From the NCBI RefSeq assembly GCF_030323265.1, contig NZ_CP104992.1:3075501-3139500 (forward strand): a stretch of DNA of 64,000 nt. Reading direction: 5' to 3'. Numbering within the stretch: the first letter of the stretch is position 1; every line of letters starts with the position of its first letter. Below the pieces are notes generated by a model, which did no database searches, was not told where the DNA came from, and was given only the letters and a program-made list of their open reading frames with translations. Positions 17,054 to 25,706 of the stretch are shown here, piece after piece. Source of the stretch: Terrirhizobium terrae. GTDB taxonomy: Bacteria > Pseudomonadota > Alphaproteobacteria > Rhizobiales > Rhizobiaceae. A program made the translations under genes and the position numbers.

Positions 17054-17751
17054 CTATCGTAGCGCTGCGGCCAGCAGCGGTGCTGCAAGCACGTTGACGA
17101 GGCCGACGAGAACCATCACCAGGCCGGCGACCGAACCTTCTTCGGCGCCGATCTGGTTGGCCTTGGCAACGCCCGCGCCATGCGCGCCCATGCCGAACAG
17201 CGCGCCGCGGGCAAGCGACGATTTGAGCGGCAGGATGCGCAGCAGGTTTTCACCCATGACCGCGCCGAGCACGCCCGTGACGACGACGAACAGGGCCGTC
17301 AGATCCGGCACGCCGCCGATGTTTTCCGAGATCGCCATTGCGAAGGGGAACTGACCGAGCGGGGCAGGAGGCTGAGGCGAAGTGTGCCGTCGATGGAGAG
17401 CAGACTTGCCAATGCCCAGGCGGTGATGATCGCGGTGCCGCTGCCGACGACCATTCCAAACGCCAGCACCGGCCAGTAGCGCATGATCATCGCCCGCTGC
17501 TCGTAGATCGGGATGGCGAAGGCGACGGTGACGGGACCGAGCACGGCCATCAGCCAGCGGGTGGCGCCGATATATTCGCTATAGGTCGTATGTAGCGAAA
17601 GCGCGATCACGGCCAGCAATACCGGCGTCAGTACCAGCGGCGACGTCCATAGCGATGGCCAGCGCTTGTAGAGGCGCTTGGAAAGAAAGTAGATGGCGAT
17701 CGTCGCGGCCGACCAGAAGACGGTGATCAGAACCGTCTCAAGCGATGGCAC
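17054..17751 (-). CDS. lrgB: LrgB/CidB family membrane protein (frameshifted)
   Basis: A polytopic membrane protein of about 232 residues, of the LrgB family, which with LrgA modulates murein hydrolase activity and programmed lysis in some bacteria and carries glycolate/pyruvate-type substrates in others. The N-terminal part (GPVTVAFAIPIYEQR) and the C-terminal part (MAISENIGGVPDLTALFVV and GMGAHGAGVAKANQIG) lie in different frames. One base added to the GGGG at 17345-17348 joins them as SSPFAMAISE, the conserved family core. The start GTG 17751 lies inside the lrgA 3' end (14-nt overlap), so translation is coupled. The break is likely a sequence error. Confidence 0.82.
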
Positions 17752-18172
17752 GACGGGTCTCCAGCCGGAGCATCAGCCGATATCCGAAATCGACGGCCAG
17801 CGCCGTCATGCACATAACCATGAAGGTACCGGCGAGAATGACGGCGAGGACCTTGAGCCCGGTCAGGCCAAGAAATTCACCATGGTCGAGAACGGCAAGC
17901 ACGGCTGGAACGAAGAAGAGAAGCATGTCGGCAAGAAGCACATAGGCGCCGCGACGCATGGTCTGCAGGCGGATCGTACCGGTTATCAGCAGGCAAAGCA
18001 GACCGAAGAGACCAAGGACGCTGCCGGGGATCGGCAGGCCGGTGCTGCGGGAAACGGCCTCGCCGGCGAGCCATAGCAGCACGATCAGCGCGACCTGGGC
18101 GAGGCGGCTGCGGTGCAGGCTCTTGTGCAGCAGAATGGAGGCCTTGCGCTTGGTCAACGGGTGGATCCCCAA
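17738..18172 (-). CDS. lrgA: LrgA/CidA family holin-like protein
   Basis: A protein of about 144 residues with four predicted membrane helices, of the CidA/LrgA family. The conserved GLPIPGSVLGLFGLL and ADMLLFFVPA motifs are present. The start is uncertain: TTG 18172 or TTG 18157, the latter with GGGGA upstream. It overlaps lrgB, giving the usual lrgA-lrgB order. No LytTR-type regulator is nearby. Confidence 0.85.
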   Translation of the reverse strand: MGIHPLTKRKASILLHKSLHRSRLAQVALIVLLWLAGEAVSRSTGLPIPGSVLGLFGLLCLLITGTIRLQTMRRGAYVLLADMLLFFVPAVLAVLDHGEFLGLTGLKVLAVILAGTFMVMCMTALAVDFGYRLMLRLETRRAIA

Positions 18173-18305
18173 AGTTCAACGATCCTCCCTATGCAGAACT
18201 ATACGGTACTGTTTTTCCCAAGCAATTGATCTTGCTGCATGAGAGCCATGTGTTTTCAATGGAACACAGCGGCGCACGAGCCCGTCGACGAGGTGCCTGA
18301 GGACC

Positions 18306-19553
18306 TCACCAGGTAAGGTCCAGCCGCTCCAGCCCGTGGAAGTGGTACACGTCCTTTACCCGCGGCGTCTCCGCCACCCGAAGGCCGGCCAAGCGACGGA
18401 AGAGGATGGGCAGCACGATATTCAGTTCAAGCCGCGCGAGCGGCGCACCGATGCAGAAATGTATGCCGGCGCCGAAGGAGAGGTTTGCTCCTTCCTGACG
18501 ATCTGGCCTGAATGCCAGCGGATCGGAGAATTTGTGCGGGTCTAGATTGGCGGCGGCGAGAATGAGGCTCACCTTGTCGCCTCGCTTCAGTGAGACGCCG
18601 TCGATCTCCACGTCTTCGAGTGCCCAGCGCTGGAAGATGTGGACCGGCGCGCAAATGCGCAGCGTCTCTTCCACCGTGCGTTCAGTCGCCGCCTCGTCGT
18701 GGAACAGATCGGCCGGATCGAGACCGCTTTCGAGGATCACCCGCACCGAATTGCCGATCTGGTGCACGGTCGCCTCGTGGCCGGCATTGAGCAGCACGAT
18801 CGTGGTGGAAACCAGCTCGTCGTCGGTCAGATACTGCCCCTTGTGCTCCGTATGGATCATGTGGGTCAGAAGATCTTCGGTCGGGTTCTTCCGGCGTTCG
18901 GCGATCAGCGTCTTCACATAGTCGGCGAATTCCTTCGCGGCACGATCGGCGGCGTATTCGTCTTCCTTCGAGCGCTTGAACATGTACATGCCGACATAGG
19001 CATGGGACCATTTCAGCAGCTGCGGCCCCATCTCGTCGGGAATACCGATCATCCGCGCGATCATCGTCACCGGGATGATGTCGGCGAAGGCGGATAGTAG
19101 CTCCGCCTTGCCGTCCTTCTTGAAACCGTCGATCAACCGCTCGGCCAGATCCGCAATCTCCGGCCGCAGCCGTTCGATATGGCGGGACACGAAGGCGCGA
19201 TTGACGAGTGTTCTCAGCCGCGTGTGTTCCGGTGGCTCGATCTCCAGGAGCGAGTGGCGCTCGGCGAGATCGAAATTCGCCAGATGCGCTTCCGGCTCCG
19301 GCAGGCCGAGTTCCTCGCGGCTTGCCACATGCAGGATCTGCCGCCCGAATCGCCGGTCGCGCAGCAGAGCATTCACATGGTCATAGCCGGTGAAGAACCA
19401 TTGCCGCTGCTCCTCCCAGTAGAAAGTCGGACAGTGCTGATGCAGCGCCGCATAGACGCGGTTCGGGTCGCCATAGAAGGCCGGATTGCGCCCGTCGAGC
19501 GAGACGCGACGGGTTTCGGGATCGATGCTGAGGAAATTCGGAAGCGCTGTCAT
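18306..19553 (-). CDS. Cytochrome P450
   Basis: A soluble bacterial P450 of 415 residues. The I-helix LLNAGHEATVHQIGN (oxygen-activation motif, with Glu in place of the usual acidic Asp/Glu pair), the K-helix ExxR as EETLR, and the heme-thiolate loop FGAGIHFCIGAPLARLE with the ligand Cys are all intact. ATG 19553 starts the conserved region; the ORF upstream runs into ggt. It lies 55 nt downstream of ggt on the same strand, so co-transcription is likely. The substrate is unknown, and no ferredoxin partner is adjacent. Confidence 0.92.
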   Translation of the reverse strand: MTALPNFLSIDPETRRVSLDGRNPAFYGDPNRVYAALHQHCPTFYWEEQRQWFFTGYDHVNALLRDRRFGRQILHVASREELGLPEPEAHLANFDLAERHSLLEIEPPEHTRLRTLVNRAFVSRHIERLRPEIADLAERLIDGFKKDGKAELLSAFADIIPVTMIARMIGIPDEMGPQLLKWSHAYVGMYMFKRSKEDEYAADRAAKEFADYVKTLIAERRKNPTEDLLTHMIHTEHKGQYLTDDELVSTTIVLLNAGHEATVHQIGNSVRVILESGLDPADLFHDEAATERTVEETLRICAPVHIFQRWALEDVEIDGVSLKRGDKVSLILAAANLDPHKFSDPLAFRPDRQEGANLSFGAGIHFCIGAPLARLELNIVLPILFRRLAGLRVAETPRVKDVYHFHGLERLDLTW

Positions 19554-19608
19554 GAACCGATGCGTAGCGCAATTTCTCGGCGCTGCGCAATCGGCTTCGA
19601 CAACTCTC

Positions 19609-21399
19609 TCACTCCCCGACGGCGATGCCTTCGCGGCGCGGATCGGCACCGCCGATGAGACCGTTTTCGGTGATCTCGATCGCATGCAGGCCGGAATTCA
19701 TTTCGCCCGGCTTCACCTCGTAGCCGAGTGCCTTCAGCGGCTCGGCAAATTTCTCCGCCGTCGTGCCCTTCTCGATGTCATAGGTGCCGAAGCGGTTGAT
19801 CAGATGCGGCTGGGCGACGACCTGTTCCACCGGCATACCCCAGTCGATATAGGCGATCAGAGCCTGCGCCACGTAGCCGATGATCTGGCTGCCGCCCGGC
19901 GAGCCGATGGCGAGAAGTGGCTTACCATCCTTCATCACGATCGTCGGCGACATCGACGAGCGCGGCCGTTTGCCGGGCTCAACGCGGTTGGCGATCGGCA
20001 GACCCTTGTCATGGGTCTTGAAGGAAAAGTCGGTCAGCTCGTTGTTGAGCAGAAAGCCGTTCGCCATCAGCTGCGAGCCAAAACCGTTCTCGATCGTCGT
20101 CGTCATCGAGACGACATTACCTTCCCTATCGACGATGACGAAATGGCTGGTGGAAGGCAGTTCGATCGCCGCGTCGCGGCCGAGCAGCATGGCATGATCC
20201 CATTCAGGCTCTCCCGCTTTCACCGCATCCTTGGCAAGCGCCTTGGGACTGGTAGGGTCGCCGTCGAGCAGCTTGGCACGCTCGCCGAGATAGGATTTGT
20301 CGAGCAGTCCCTTGATCGGCAGCGGCAGGAAGTCCGTGTCGGCGACATAGCGTTCGCGATCGGCAAAGGCGAGGCGTTGCGCATCGCCGATGATCCGCCA
20401 GCTCTCCACATTGTCTGGGCCGAGGCCCTTGAGGTCGAAATTCTCCGTCACGCCGAGCATCTGGCTTATCGCCACGCCACCGGAGGAGGGCGGTCCCATG
20501 CCGCAGACATCGAGCGCCCGGTATGAGAAACAGACGGGTTCGCGCTCCTCGATATTGTAGGTCGCGAGATCGACCATCGACAGCACGCCGGGATTGTCGC
20601 GCGCACCGCGTACAGTCCGGACGATGCTTTCTGCGATCGGCCCGCGGTAGAAGGCGTCCGAGCCGCCGGTGGCGATCGCGGTCAACGTTTCGGCATAGTC
20701 TGGGTTCTTCAGCACGGTTCCAGCCTTAAGCGGTGCACCGGACTGGTCGTAGAAGTAGGACCGCGGCCCTTCATGCTTCTTCAGGCTGTCACCTGCGGCC
20801 ACGATTAGGGAGGCAAGGCGCGGCGAAACCTCGAATCCGTCGGTCGCCAGCTTCTTGGCCGGGTGGAAGAGGCTGGCCCAGTCAGCCTTGCCGTAGCGCC
20901 TGTGGACTTCCTCCATCAGGCGCACGGTGCCGGGCGTGCCGACTGAACGACCGCCGACCACGGCATCCATGAATTTCAGCGACTGCCCCTGTTCATCGAG
21001 AAACAGCTTCGGTGTTGCCGCCATGGGCGCCTTTTCGCGGCCATCGAAGGTGGTCAGTCTCTTGGAGGCTGCGTCGTAATAGACGAGGAACGCCCCACCG
21101 CCGAGACCGGAGCTCTGCGGTTCGACAAGGCCGAGTACGGTCTGAACAGCGACCATGGCGTCTATCGCATTGCCACCCTTGGCAATCACCTCACGCCCGG
21201 CTTCGGCCGCCAGCGGATTGGCGGCGGCGACCATGAAATCCTTCGCCTCGACCCGCTTCGCGGTCGTGGTGCCGGTCGCCCGTTCGGGCGCGTTCATGTC
21301 GGAAGCCTGCTGCGACCAAGCTCCGGACGCGGCACCCGCCGCTATGCCGGTGCCGACGATCGCCGAAACTATCATTCTGCCGAGTGTCGTGGTCCGCAT
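19609..21399 (-). CDS. ggt: Gamma-glutamyltransferase (periplasmic)
   Basis: A 596-residue Ntn-hydrolase that cleaves gamma-glutamyl bonds such as those in glutathione. It has an N-terminal signal peptide (residues 1-32, ending near GAWSQQA). The heavy chain includes EPQSSGLGGGAFLVYYD, and the autoprocessing site is at the Thr in ELPSTSHFVIVDREG (about residue 415), where the small subunit begins. GSPGGSQIIGYV is also conserved. ATG 21399 has a GGAGGGAA ribosome-binding site. All catalytic elements are present. Confidence 0.93.
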   Translation of the reverse strand: MRTTTLGRMIVSAIVGTGIAAGAASGAWSQQASDMNAPERATGTTTAKRVEAKDFMVAAANPLAAEAGREVIAKGGNAIDAMVAVQTVLGLVEPQSSGLGGGAFLVYYDAASKRLTTFDGREKAPMAATPKLFLDEQGQSLKFMDAVVGGRSVGTPGTVRLMEEVHRRYGKADWASLFHPAKKLATDGFEVSPRLASLIVAAGDSLKKHEGPRSYFYDQSGAPLKAGTVLKNPDYAETLTAIATGGSDAFYRGPIAESIVRTVRGARDNPGVLSMVDLATYNIEEREPVCFSYRALDVCGMGPPSSGGVAISQMLGVTENFDLKGLGPDNVESWRIIGDAQRLAFADRERYVADTDFLPLPIKGLLDKSYLGERAKLLDGDPTSPKALAKDAVKAGEPEWDHAMLLGRDAAIELPSTSHFVIVDREGNVVSMTTTIENGFGSQLMANGFLLNNELTDFSFKTHDKGLPIANRVEPGKRPRSSMSPTIVMKDGKPLLAIGSPGGSQIIGYVAQALIAYIDWGMPVEQVVAQPHLINRFGTYDIEKGTTAEKFAEPLKALGYEVKPGEMNSGLHAIEITENGLIGGADPRREGIAVGE

Positions 21400-21481
21400 G
21401 GTCTTCCCTCCAATTTCATGGAGGGAATTTGGGCCGCCGACGCCGACAGGCAATGGTAATGCTACAAATTGAACCGTGCTA

Positions 21482-22735
21482 TCAGCGCTGGCCGATCGCC
21501 ACGATGCGCCGCAGCGCTGCCACCTGCTGGGTCATGCCGACGTCATAGGCGGGCTCGCCGGGATAGGCGTTGTCGACCGCCGGGATGATAGAGACATCTC
21601 GTTCGGTGCCGATTGCCGTCCGGTCGCGGCCGCTCGTCTTGGCGCTGTAGAGCGCGCGATCGGCGGAGCTCAGCAGCGCGTCGAGATCAGCGGTCTTCGC
21701 ATCCGTGACGGCGATGCCGATGCTGACCGTCACCGGAATACGATGTTCTCCGACCAGGATAGGTTGGCGCTTCAGCGTTGTACGCACAGCCTCGGCAACG
21801 CTTGCCGCTTCGATCGTGTCGCTGACATGCATGATCGAGGCGAATTCTTCGCCGCCCATGCGGCCGAAGGATCCGCGTCCCCGCTGGGCCGCGGTGCCGA
21901 TCCGGCCGAAGGCGACCAGCACCTCATCGCCGGCCTGGTGGCCGTAGATATCGTTGATCTGCTTGAATCCGTCGAGATCGAGATGGATCAGGGCCAGCAT
22001 GCCGCCCGCATGCGAGGTGGAACGCTTCAGCCGGTGGAATTCCTCGATCATGCCACGGCGGTTCAGGATGCCGGTCAGTGGATCGGTGACAGCGAGCAGC
22101 TTGAGCTTGGCCTCGGAACGCTCGTTGATCAGCTTGGCGCCGCTCATGACGGCCGCAACGAAGCAGAGCGCAGCGGTCAGCAGAAGCCAGATCGATTTGG
22201 TATCGGTCGCAAACGAACTCGGTTCGCTAATCAGCACAAGCGTGGCGACGAGCGCGCTCGAAAGCACCTGGACGCCGATGCAGGCGGCAAAGAGGCGACG
22301 TGTCGCCGAGCGGCTGTTTTTGCCCCAGAGAATGGCGCCGATCAGGATCATGTAGCCCACGGAAGCGGCACCATGGTAGAGCGCCACACGATAGGCGAAG
22401 GTTTCGCGGACCGGATCGAGGAACATGCCCGCCACCCATATCAGTGCGGGGATTGCCGCGAATGGGTCGAGGCGGCGATTGTCGAACTGCATCATCCCGA
22501 CGATCCACAGCCCGATACCGGCCAGCGCGACTGTGTTGGCGATCTCGACCGAGAGAAATTCCGGCAGGCTGCCGCGCAACGCCACCATCCCGACGCCGAG
22601 GCCGTGGAAGACGAAGCCAAATCCCCAGCTCAGATAAAATGGCTGACGCTCATAGAACCAACGGGACCATAAGAGCACGCCAAGCGTCGTCGCTTCTGCG
22701 GCCCAGATCATGAAACCGGTTACAATATCCAACAC
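21482..22735 (-). CDS. Diguanylate cyclase (membrane-anchored GGDEF protein)
   Basis: About 417 residues: seven or so N-terminal transmembrane helices (residues 1-215) followed by a GGDEF domain (about 235-395). The active-site loop is GRMGGEEFAS, and the substrate-binding DPLTGILNRRGM and LDLDGFKQINDIYGH segments are intact, so cyclase activity is expected. The RxxD inhibitory site is absent (GRGSF lies in that position), so product inhibition through the I-site is not expected. GTG 22735 with GGGGG upstream is chosen over TTG 22780. The ligand of the membrane part is unknown. Confidence 0.88.
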   Translation of the reverse strand: MLDIVTGFMIWAAEATTLGVLLWSRWFYERQPFYLSWGFGFVFHGLGVGMVALRGSLPEFLSVEIANTVALAGIGLWIVGMMQFDNRRLDPFAAIPALIWVAGMFLDPVRETFAYRVALYHGAASVGYMILIGAILWGKNSRSATRRLFAACIGVQVLSSALVATLVLISEPSSFATDTKSIWLLLTAALCFVAAVMSGAKLINERSEAKLKLLAVTDPLTGILNRRGMIEEFHRLKRSTSHAGGMLALIHLDLDGFKQINDIYGHQAGDEVLVAFGRIGTAAQRGRGSFGRMGGEEFASIMHVSDTIEAASVAEAVRTTLKRQPILVGEHRIPVTVSIGIAVTDAKTADLDALLSSADRALYSAKTSGRDRTAIGTERDVSIIPAVDNAYPGEPAYDVGMTQQVAALRRIVAIGQR

Positions 22736-23119
22736 AAAACCCCCAGCCGACCCCCGGCTTGGCTCTGGTATATCGTCCAAAGCTTAAAGTGCCGTTTTCA
22801 ATGCCGGTGGGTCCGGATCAGCGGAGATCCCGAGGTGTCACGGCAAGATAAGGGATTTTGTCGATAGCCCCCGTCGGGTCTTTACCGCTGCTTTACCCTA
22901 AGCCGGAAATTGGTCGTGGGAATTGCGCATGCGAGATTGAGCCCGAGCTATTTATTCGCGAAGCCGCAGGCAAGGTCATTGTGAAGAGCCTACGAGTTAA
23001 GGATATCGGGTGCTGCGTCTTGAAGTACCGGGCATTGACACTCTATGTAGGGACTGACCCATTCCAATGATTCCGGAGCGCCATGCTGCCTTCGGCAAGG
23101 CATTTGACAAAGGACGGAC
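22736..23119. other. Intergenic region upstream of clpP
   Basis: 384 nt without a convincing gene. It separates the minus-strand diguanylate cyclase from clpP and carries the clpP control region in its right third. Confidence 0.5.
23019..23048 (+). promoter_or_regulatory. Candidate heat-shock-type promoter of clpP
   Basis: CTTGAA (23019-23024) and CTATGT (23043-23048) are 18 nt apart, resembling the alphaproteobacterial RpoH pattern. They lie about 70 nt upstream of the clpP start. Confidence 0.35.
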
Positions 23120-23752
23120 ATGACAAATCCAGTTGATACCGCAATGGCCCTGGTGCCGATGGTCGTCGAACAGACCAACCGCGGTGAGCGTTCCTACGAC
23201 ATCTACTCGCGTCTTCTGAAGGAACGCATCATCTTCCTGACCGGTCCGGTGGAAGATCATATGGCGTCGCTCGTCTGCGCCCAGCTTCTGTTCCTCGAAG
23301 CCGAAAACCCGAAAAAGGAAATCGCCCTCTACATCAATTCGCCGGGTGGTGTCGTCACCGCCGGCATGGCGATCTACGACACGATGCAGTTCATCAAGCC
23401 GGCAGTTTCGACGCTCTGCGTCGGTCAGGCTGCGTCCATGGGCTCGCTGCTTCTGGCTGCCGGCGAGAAGGGCATGCGGTTTGCGACGCCGAATGCCCGT
23501 ATCATGGTTCACCAGCCGTCGGGCGGTTTCCAGGGCCAGGCTTCCGACATCGAGCGTCATGCGCGCGACATCATCAAGATGAAGCGCCGCCTTAATGAGG
23601 TCTATGTAAAGCATACCGGCCGGACCCTGGACGAAGTCGAGAAGACGCTCGATCGTGACCATTTCATGACGTCTGACGAAGCCCAGGAATGGGGTGTCAT
23701 CGACAAGATCCTGACGTCGCGTCAGGAAATGGAAGGCGGTTCGGAAGGTTAA
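23120..23752 (+). CDS. clpP: ATP-dependent Clp protease proteolytic subunit
   Basis: A 210-residue serine protease subunit that forms the tetradecameric ClpP barrel with ClpX or ClpA. The catalytic Ser is in [11 protein letters not shown] (about residue 106), the His in [12 protein letters not shown] (about 131), and the Asp in the RDHFMT segment (about 180). The N-terminal [20 protein letters not shown] is typical of the major alphaproteobacterial ClpP. It precedes clpX and lon in the order conserved in rhizobia. A start with AAAGGA upstream is used. Confidence 0.97.
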   Translation: MTNPVDTAMALVPMVVEQTNRGERSYDIYSRLLKERIIFLTGPVEDHMASLVCAQLLFLEAENPKKEIALYINSPGGVVTAGMAIYDTMQFIKPAVSTLCVGQAASMGSLLLAAGEKGMRFATPNARIMVHQPSGGFQGQASDIERHARDIIKMKRRLNEVYVKHTGRTLDEVEKTLDRDHFMTSDEAQEWGVIDKILTSRQEMEGGSEG

Positions 23753-23894
23753 GCCTGCCAAGGGCTTTCGGCGACTGTAAACCCTATGTGAGTGAAAAGG
23801 GGTTTCAAGTCGGCAGGAAAGCGCTATTAGTAACGATTAATGCTGTGTTGAACTTTTGTGACATAGCATTCGTCTCTGAGGGGTTTCGTTGCCG

Positions 23895-23913
23895 CCGGTC
23901 CTTTATGGACCGG
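23895..23913 (+). other. Hairpin in the clpP-clpX intergenic region
   Basis: CCGGTCC-TTTAT-GGACCGG is a perfect 7-bp stem with a 5-nt loop. No U-run follows, so it may slow decay or processing rather than terminate transcription. Confidence 0.4.
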
Positions 23914-24033
23914 TAGAGTACCCCGGAAGCAGGGCAGGCACGTGAGGCCCGTCGGTCTCTCGTGCCGGCAGCGGTAAAGTGGACTGCGCCCGTTTCTTTG
24001 AACGTGAGCGCAGAGTGCTGGAAGGAAAATGAT

Positions 24034-25311
24034 ATGAGCAAAGTCAGCAGCGGCAACGGCGGCGACTCCAAGAATACGTTGTACTGCTCGTTCTGCGGAA
24101 AGAGCCAGCACGAGGTCCGCAAGCTTATCGCGGGCCCGACCGTGTTCATCTGCGATGAATGCGTCGAATTGTGCATGGACATCATTCGCGAAGAGAACAA
24201 GACCTCGATGGTCAAGTCCCGCGACGGCGTTCCCACGCCCCAGGACATCATCAAGGTCCTCGACGAATATGTCATCGGCCAGAAACAGGCCAAGCGCATT
24301 CTCTCGGTCGCCGTACACAACCATTACAAGCGTCTCGCACACGCCTCCAAGGGTGGTGAAGTCGAGCTTGCGAAGTCGAACATCATGCTGGTCGGTCCGA
24401 CCGGCTGCGGCAAGACCTATCTTGCCCAGACGCTCGCTCGCATCATCGACGTTCCCTTCACCATGGCCGATGCGACGACGCTGACCGAAGCCGGCTATGT
24501 CGGTGAGGATGTCGAGAACATTATCCTGAAGCTCCTGCAGGCCGCCGACTACAACGTCGAACGCGCCCAGCGCGGCATCGTCTATATCGACGAAGTCGAC
24601 AAGATCTCGCGCAAGTCCGACAATCCGTCGATCACGCGTGACGTCTCGGGCGAGGGCGTGCAGCAGGCTCTGCTGAAGATCATGGAAGGCACGGTTGCCT
24701 CGGTACCGCCGCAGGGCGGCCGCAAGCATCCGCAGCAGGAATTCCTGCAGGTCGACACGACGAACATCCTGTTCATCTGCGGCGGTGCCTTCGCCGGTCT
24801 CGACAAGATCATCTCCGCTCGCGGCGAGAAGACCTCGATCGGTTTCGGCGCAAGCGTTGCCGCTCCGGACGACCGTCGCGTCGGCGAAGTGCTGCGTGAA
24901 CTGGAGCCGGAAGACTTGGTCAAGTTCGGCCTCATCCCGGAATTCATCGGTCGTCTGCCGGTTCTGGCGACGCTCGAAGATCTGGATGAGGACGCTCTGA
25001 TCCAGATCCTGTCGGAGCCTAAGAACGCGCTCGTCAAGCAGTATCAGCGCCTGTTCGAGATGGAAGACGTGGAGTTGACCTTCCACGAGGACGCGCTGCG
25101 CGAAATCGCCCGCAAGGCGATCGTCCGCAAGACCGGCGCCCGCGGCCTTCGCTCGATCATGGAGAAGATCCTGCTCGACACGATGTTTGAGCTTCCCGAG
25201 ATGGAAGGCGTTCGCGAGGTTGTGATCTCGGATGATGTGGTCAAGGGCAATGCCCGTCCGCTCTACATCTATGCCGATCGTCAGGATGAGAAGGCCAACG
25301 TTTCGGCCTGA
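24034..25311 (+). CDS. clpX: ATP-dependent Clp protease ATP-binding subunit ClpX
   Basis: A 425-residue AAA+ unfoldase that feeds substrates to ClpP. The N-terminal zinc-binding domain has four cysteines ([13 protein letters not shown] and ICDECVELC). The Walker A is [12 protein letters not shown] (about residue 120), Walker B is VYIDEVDKI, and the pore loop and IGF-type ClpP-contact loop (SIGFGASV) are present. ATG 24034 follows GGAAGGAAA. In alphaproteobacteria ClpXP degrades cell-cycle and stress regulators. Its own terminator follows at 25342. Confidence 0.98.
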   Translation: MSKVSSGNGGDSKNTLYCSFCGKSQHEVRKLIAGPTVFICDECVELCMDIIREENKTSMVKSRDGVPTPQDIIKVLDEYVIGQKQAKRILSVAVHNHYKRLAHASKGGEVELAKSNIMLVGPTGCGKTYLAQTLARIIDVPFTMADATTLTEAGYVGEDVENIILKLLQAADYNVERAQRGIVYIDEVDKISRKSDNPSITRDVSGEGVQQALLKIMEGTVASVPPQGGRKHPQQEFLQVDTTNILFICGGAFAGLDKIISARGEKTSIGFGASVAAPDDRRVGEVLRELEPEDLVKFGLIPEFIGRLPVLATLEDLDEDALIQILSEPKNALVKQYQRLFEMEDVELTFHEDALREIARKAIVRKTGARGLRSIMEKILLDTMFELPEMEGVREVVISDDVVKGNARPLYIYADRQDEKANVSA

Positions 25312-25341
25312 TCCAAATCGCGTCAGTCGAAGTCAAGTTCA

Positions 25342-25372
25342 AGAGGTCCCACATTGGGGCCTCTTTTTGTTG
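25342..25372 (+). terminator. Terminator of clpX
   Basis: AGAGG-T-CCC pairs with GGGGCCTCT around ACATT, followed by TTTTTG. It is 30 nt after the clpX stop. Confidence 0.85.
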
Positions 25373-25607
25373 GTAACTCTGTCTGCAAGTATCGTTTGAG
25401 CGAAATTTCCATCGCAGGCAGTTGCGCGATATTTGGCTTGCTTTAGACAGGAACGACGAGGATCATCGATCTTCTCGCTGCTTCGCGTTGGGTGCTCTCT
25501 TCGGGCAAGCAACCTGCTGTAGGCGTTCCCGGAGTAGGCGTGTTGTATTTGCGTGGGCGCTTTGTAATATCTCTGTCATGCTGTCGGTGGCAGGGCCTCG
25601 TGCAAGG

Positions 25608-25636
25608 CTTGAAAACGATAAGTGAAAACTCCACCT
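25608..25636 (+). promoter_or_regulatory. Candidate RpoH promoter of lon
   Basis: CTTGAA (25608-25613) and CCACCT (25631-25636) lie 17 nt apart. The -35 matches the rhizobial RpoH pattern and the -10 matches it partly. It lies about 70 nt upstream of the lon start. Confidence 0.35.
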
Positions 25637-25706
25637 TGGGCGGGAGTGAAGTGCCTGGGTATTTGCTCAGGCCATCCCGGAAACGGGACGATGGAAAGGA
25701 AACAAG

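Larger units (their letters stand above)
25312..25706. other. clpX-lon intergenic region
   Basis: 395 nt holding the clpX terminator at the left and the lon promoter and leader at the right. No credible gene is seen; short frames on both strands lack ribosome-binding sites and similarity. Confidence 0.5.
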
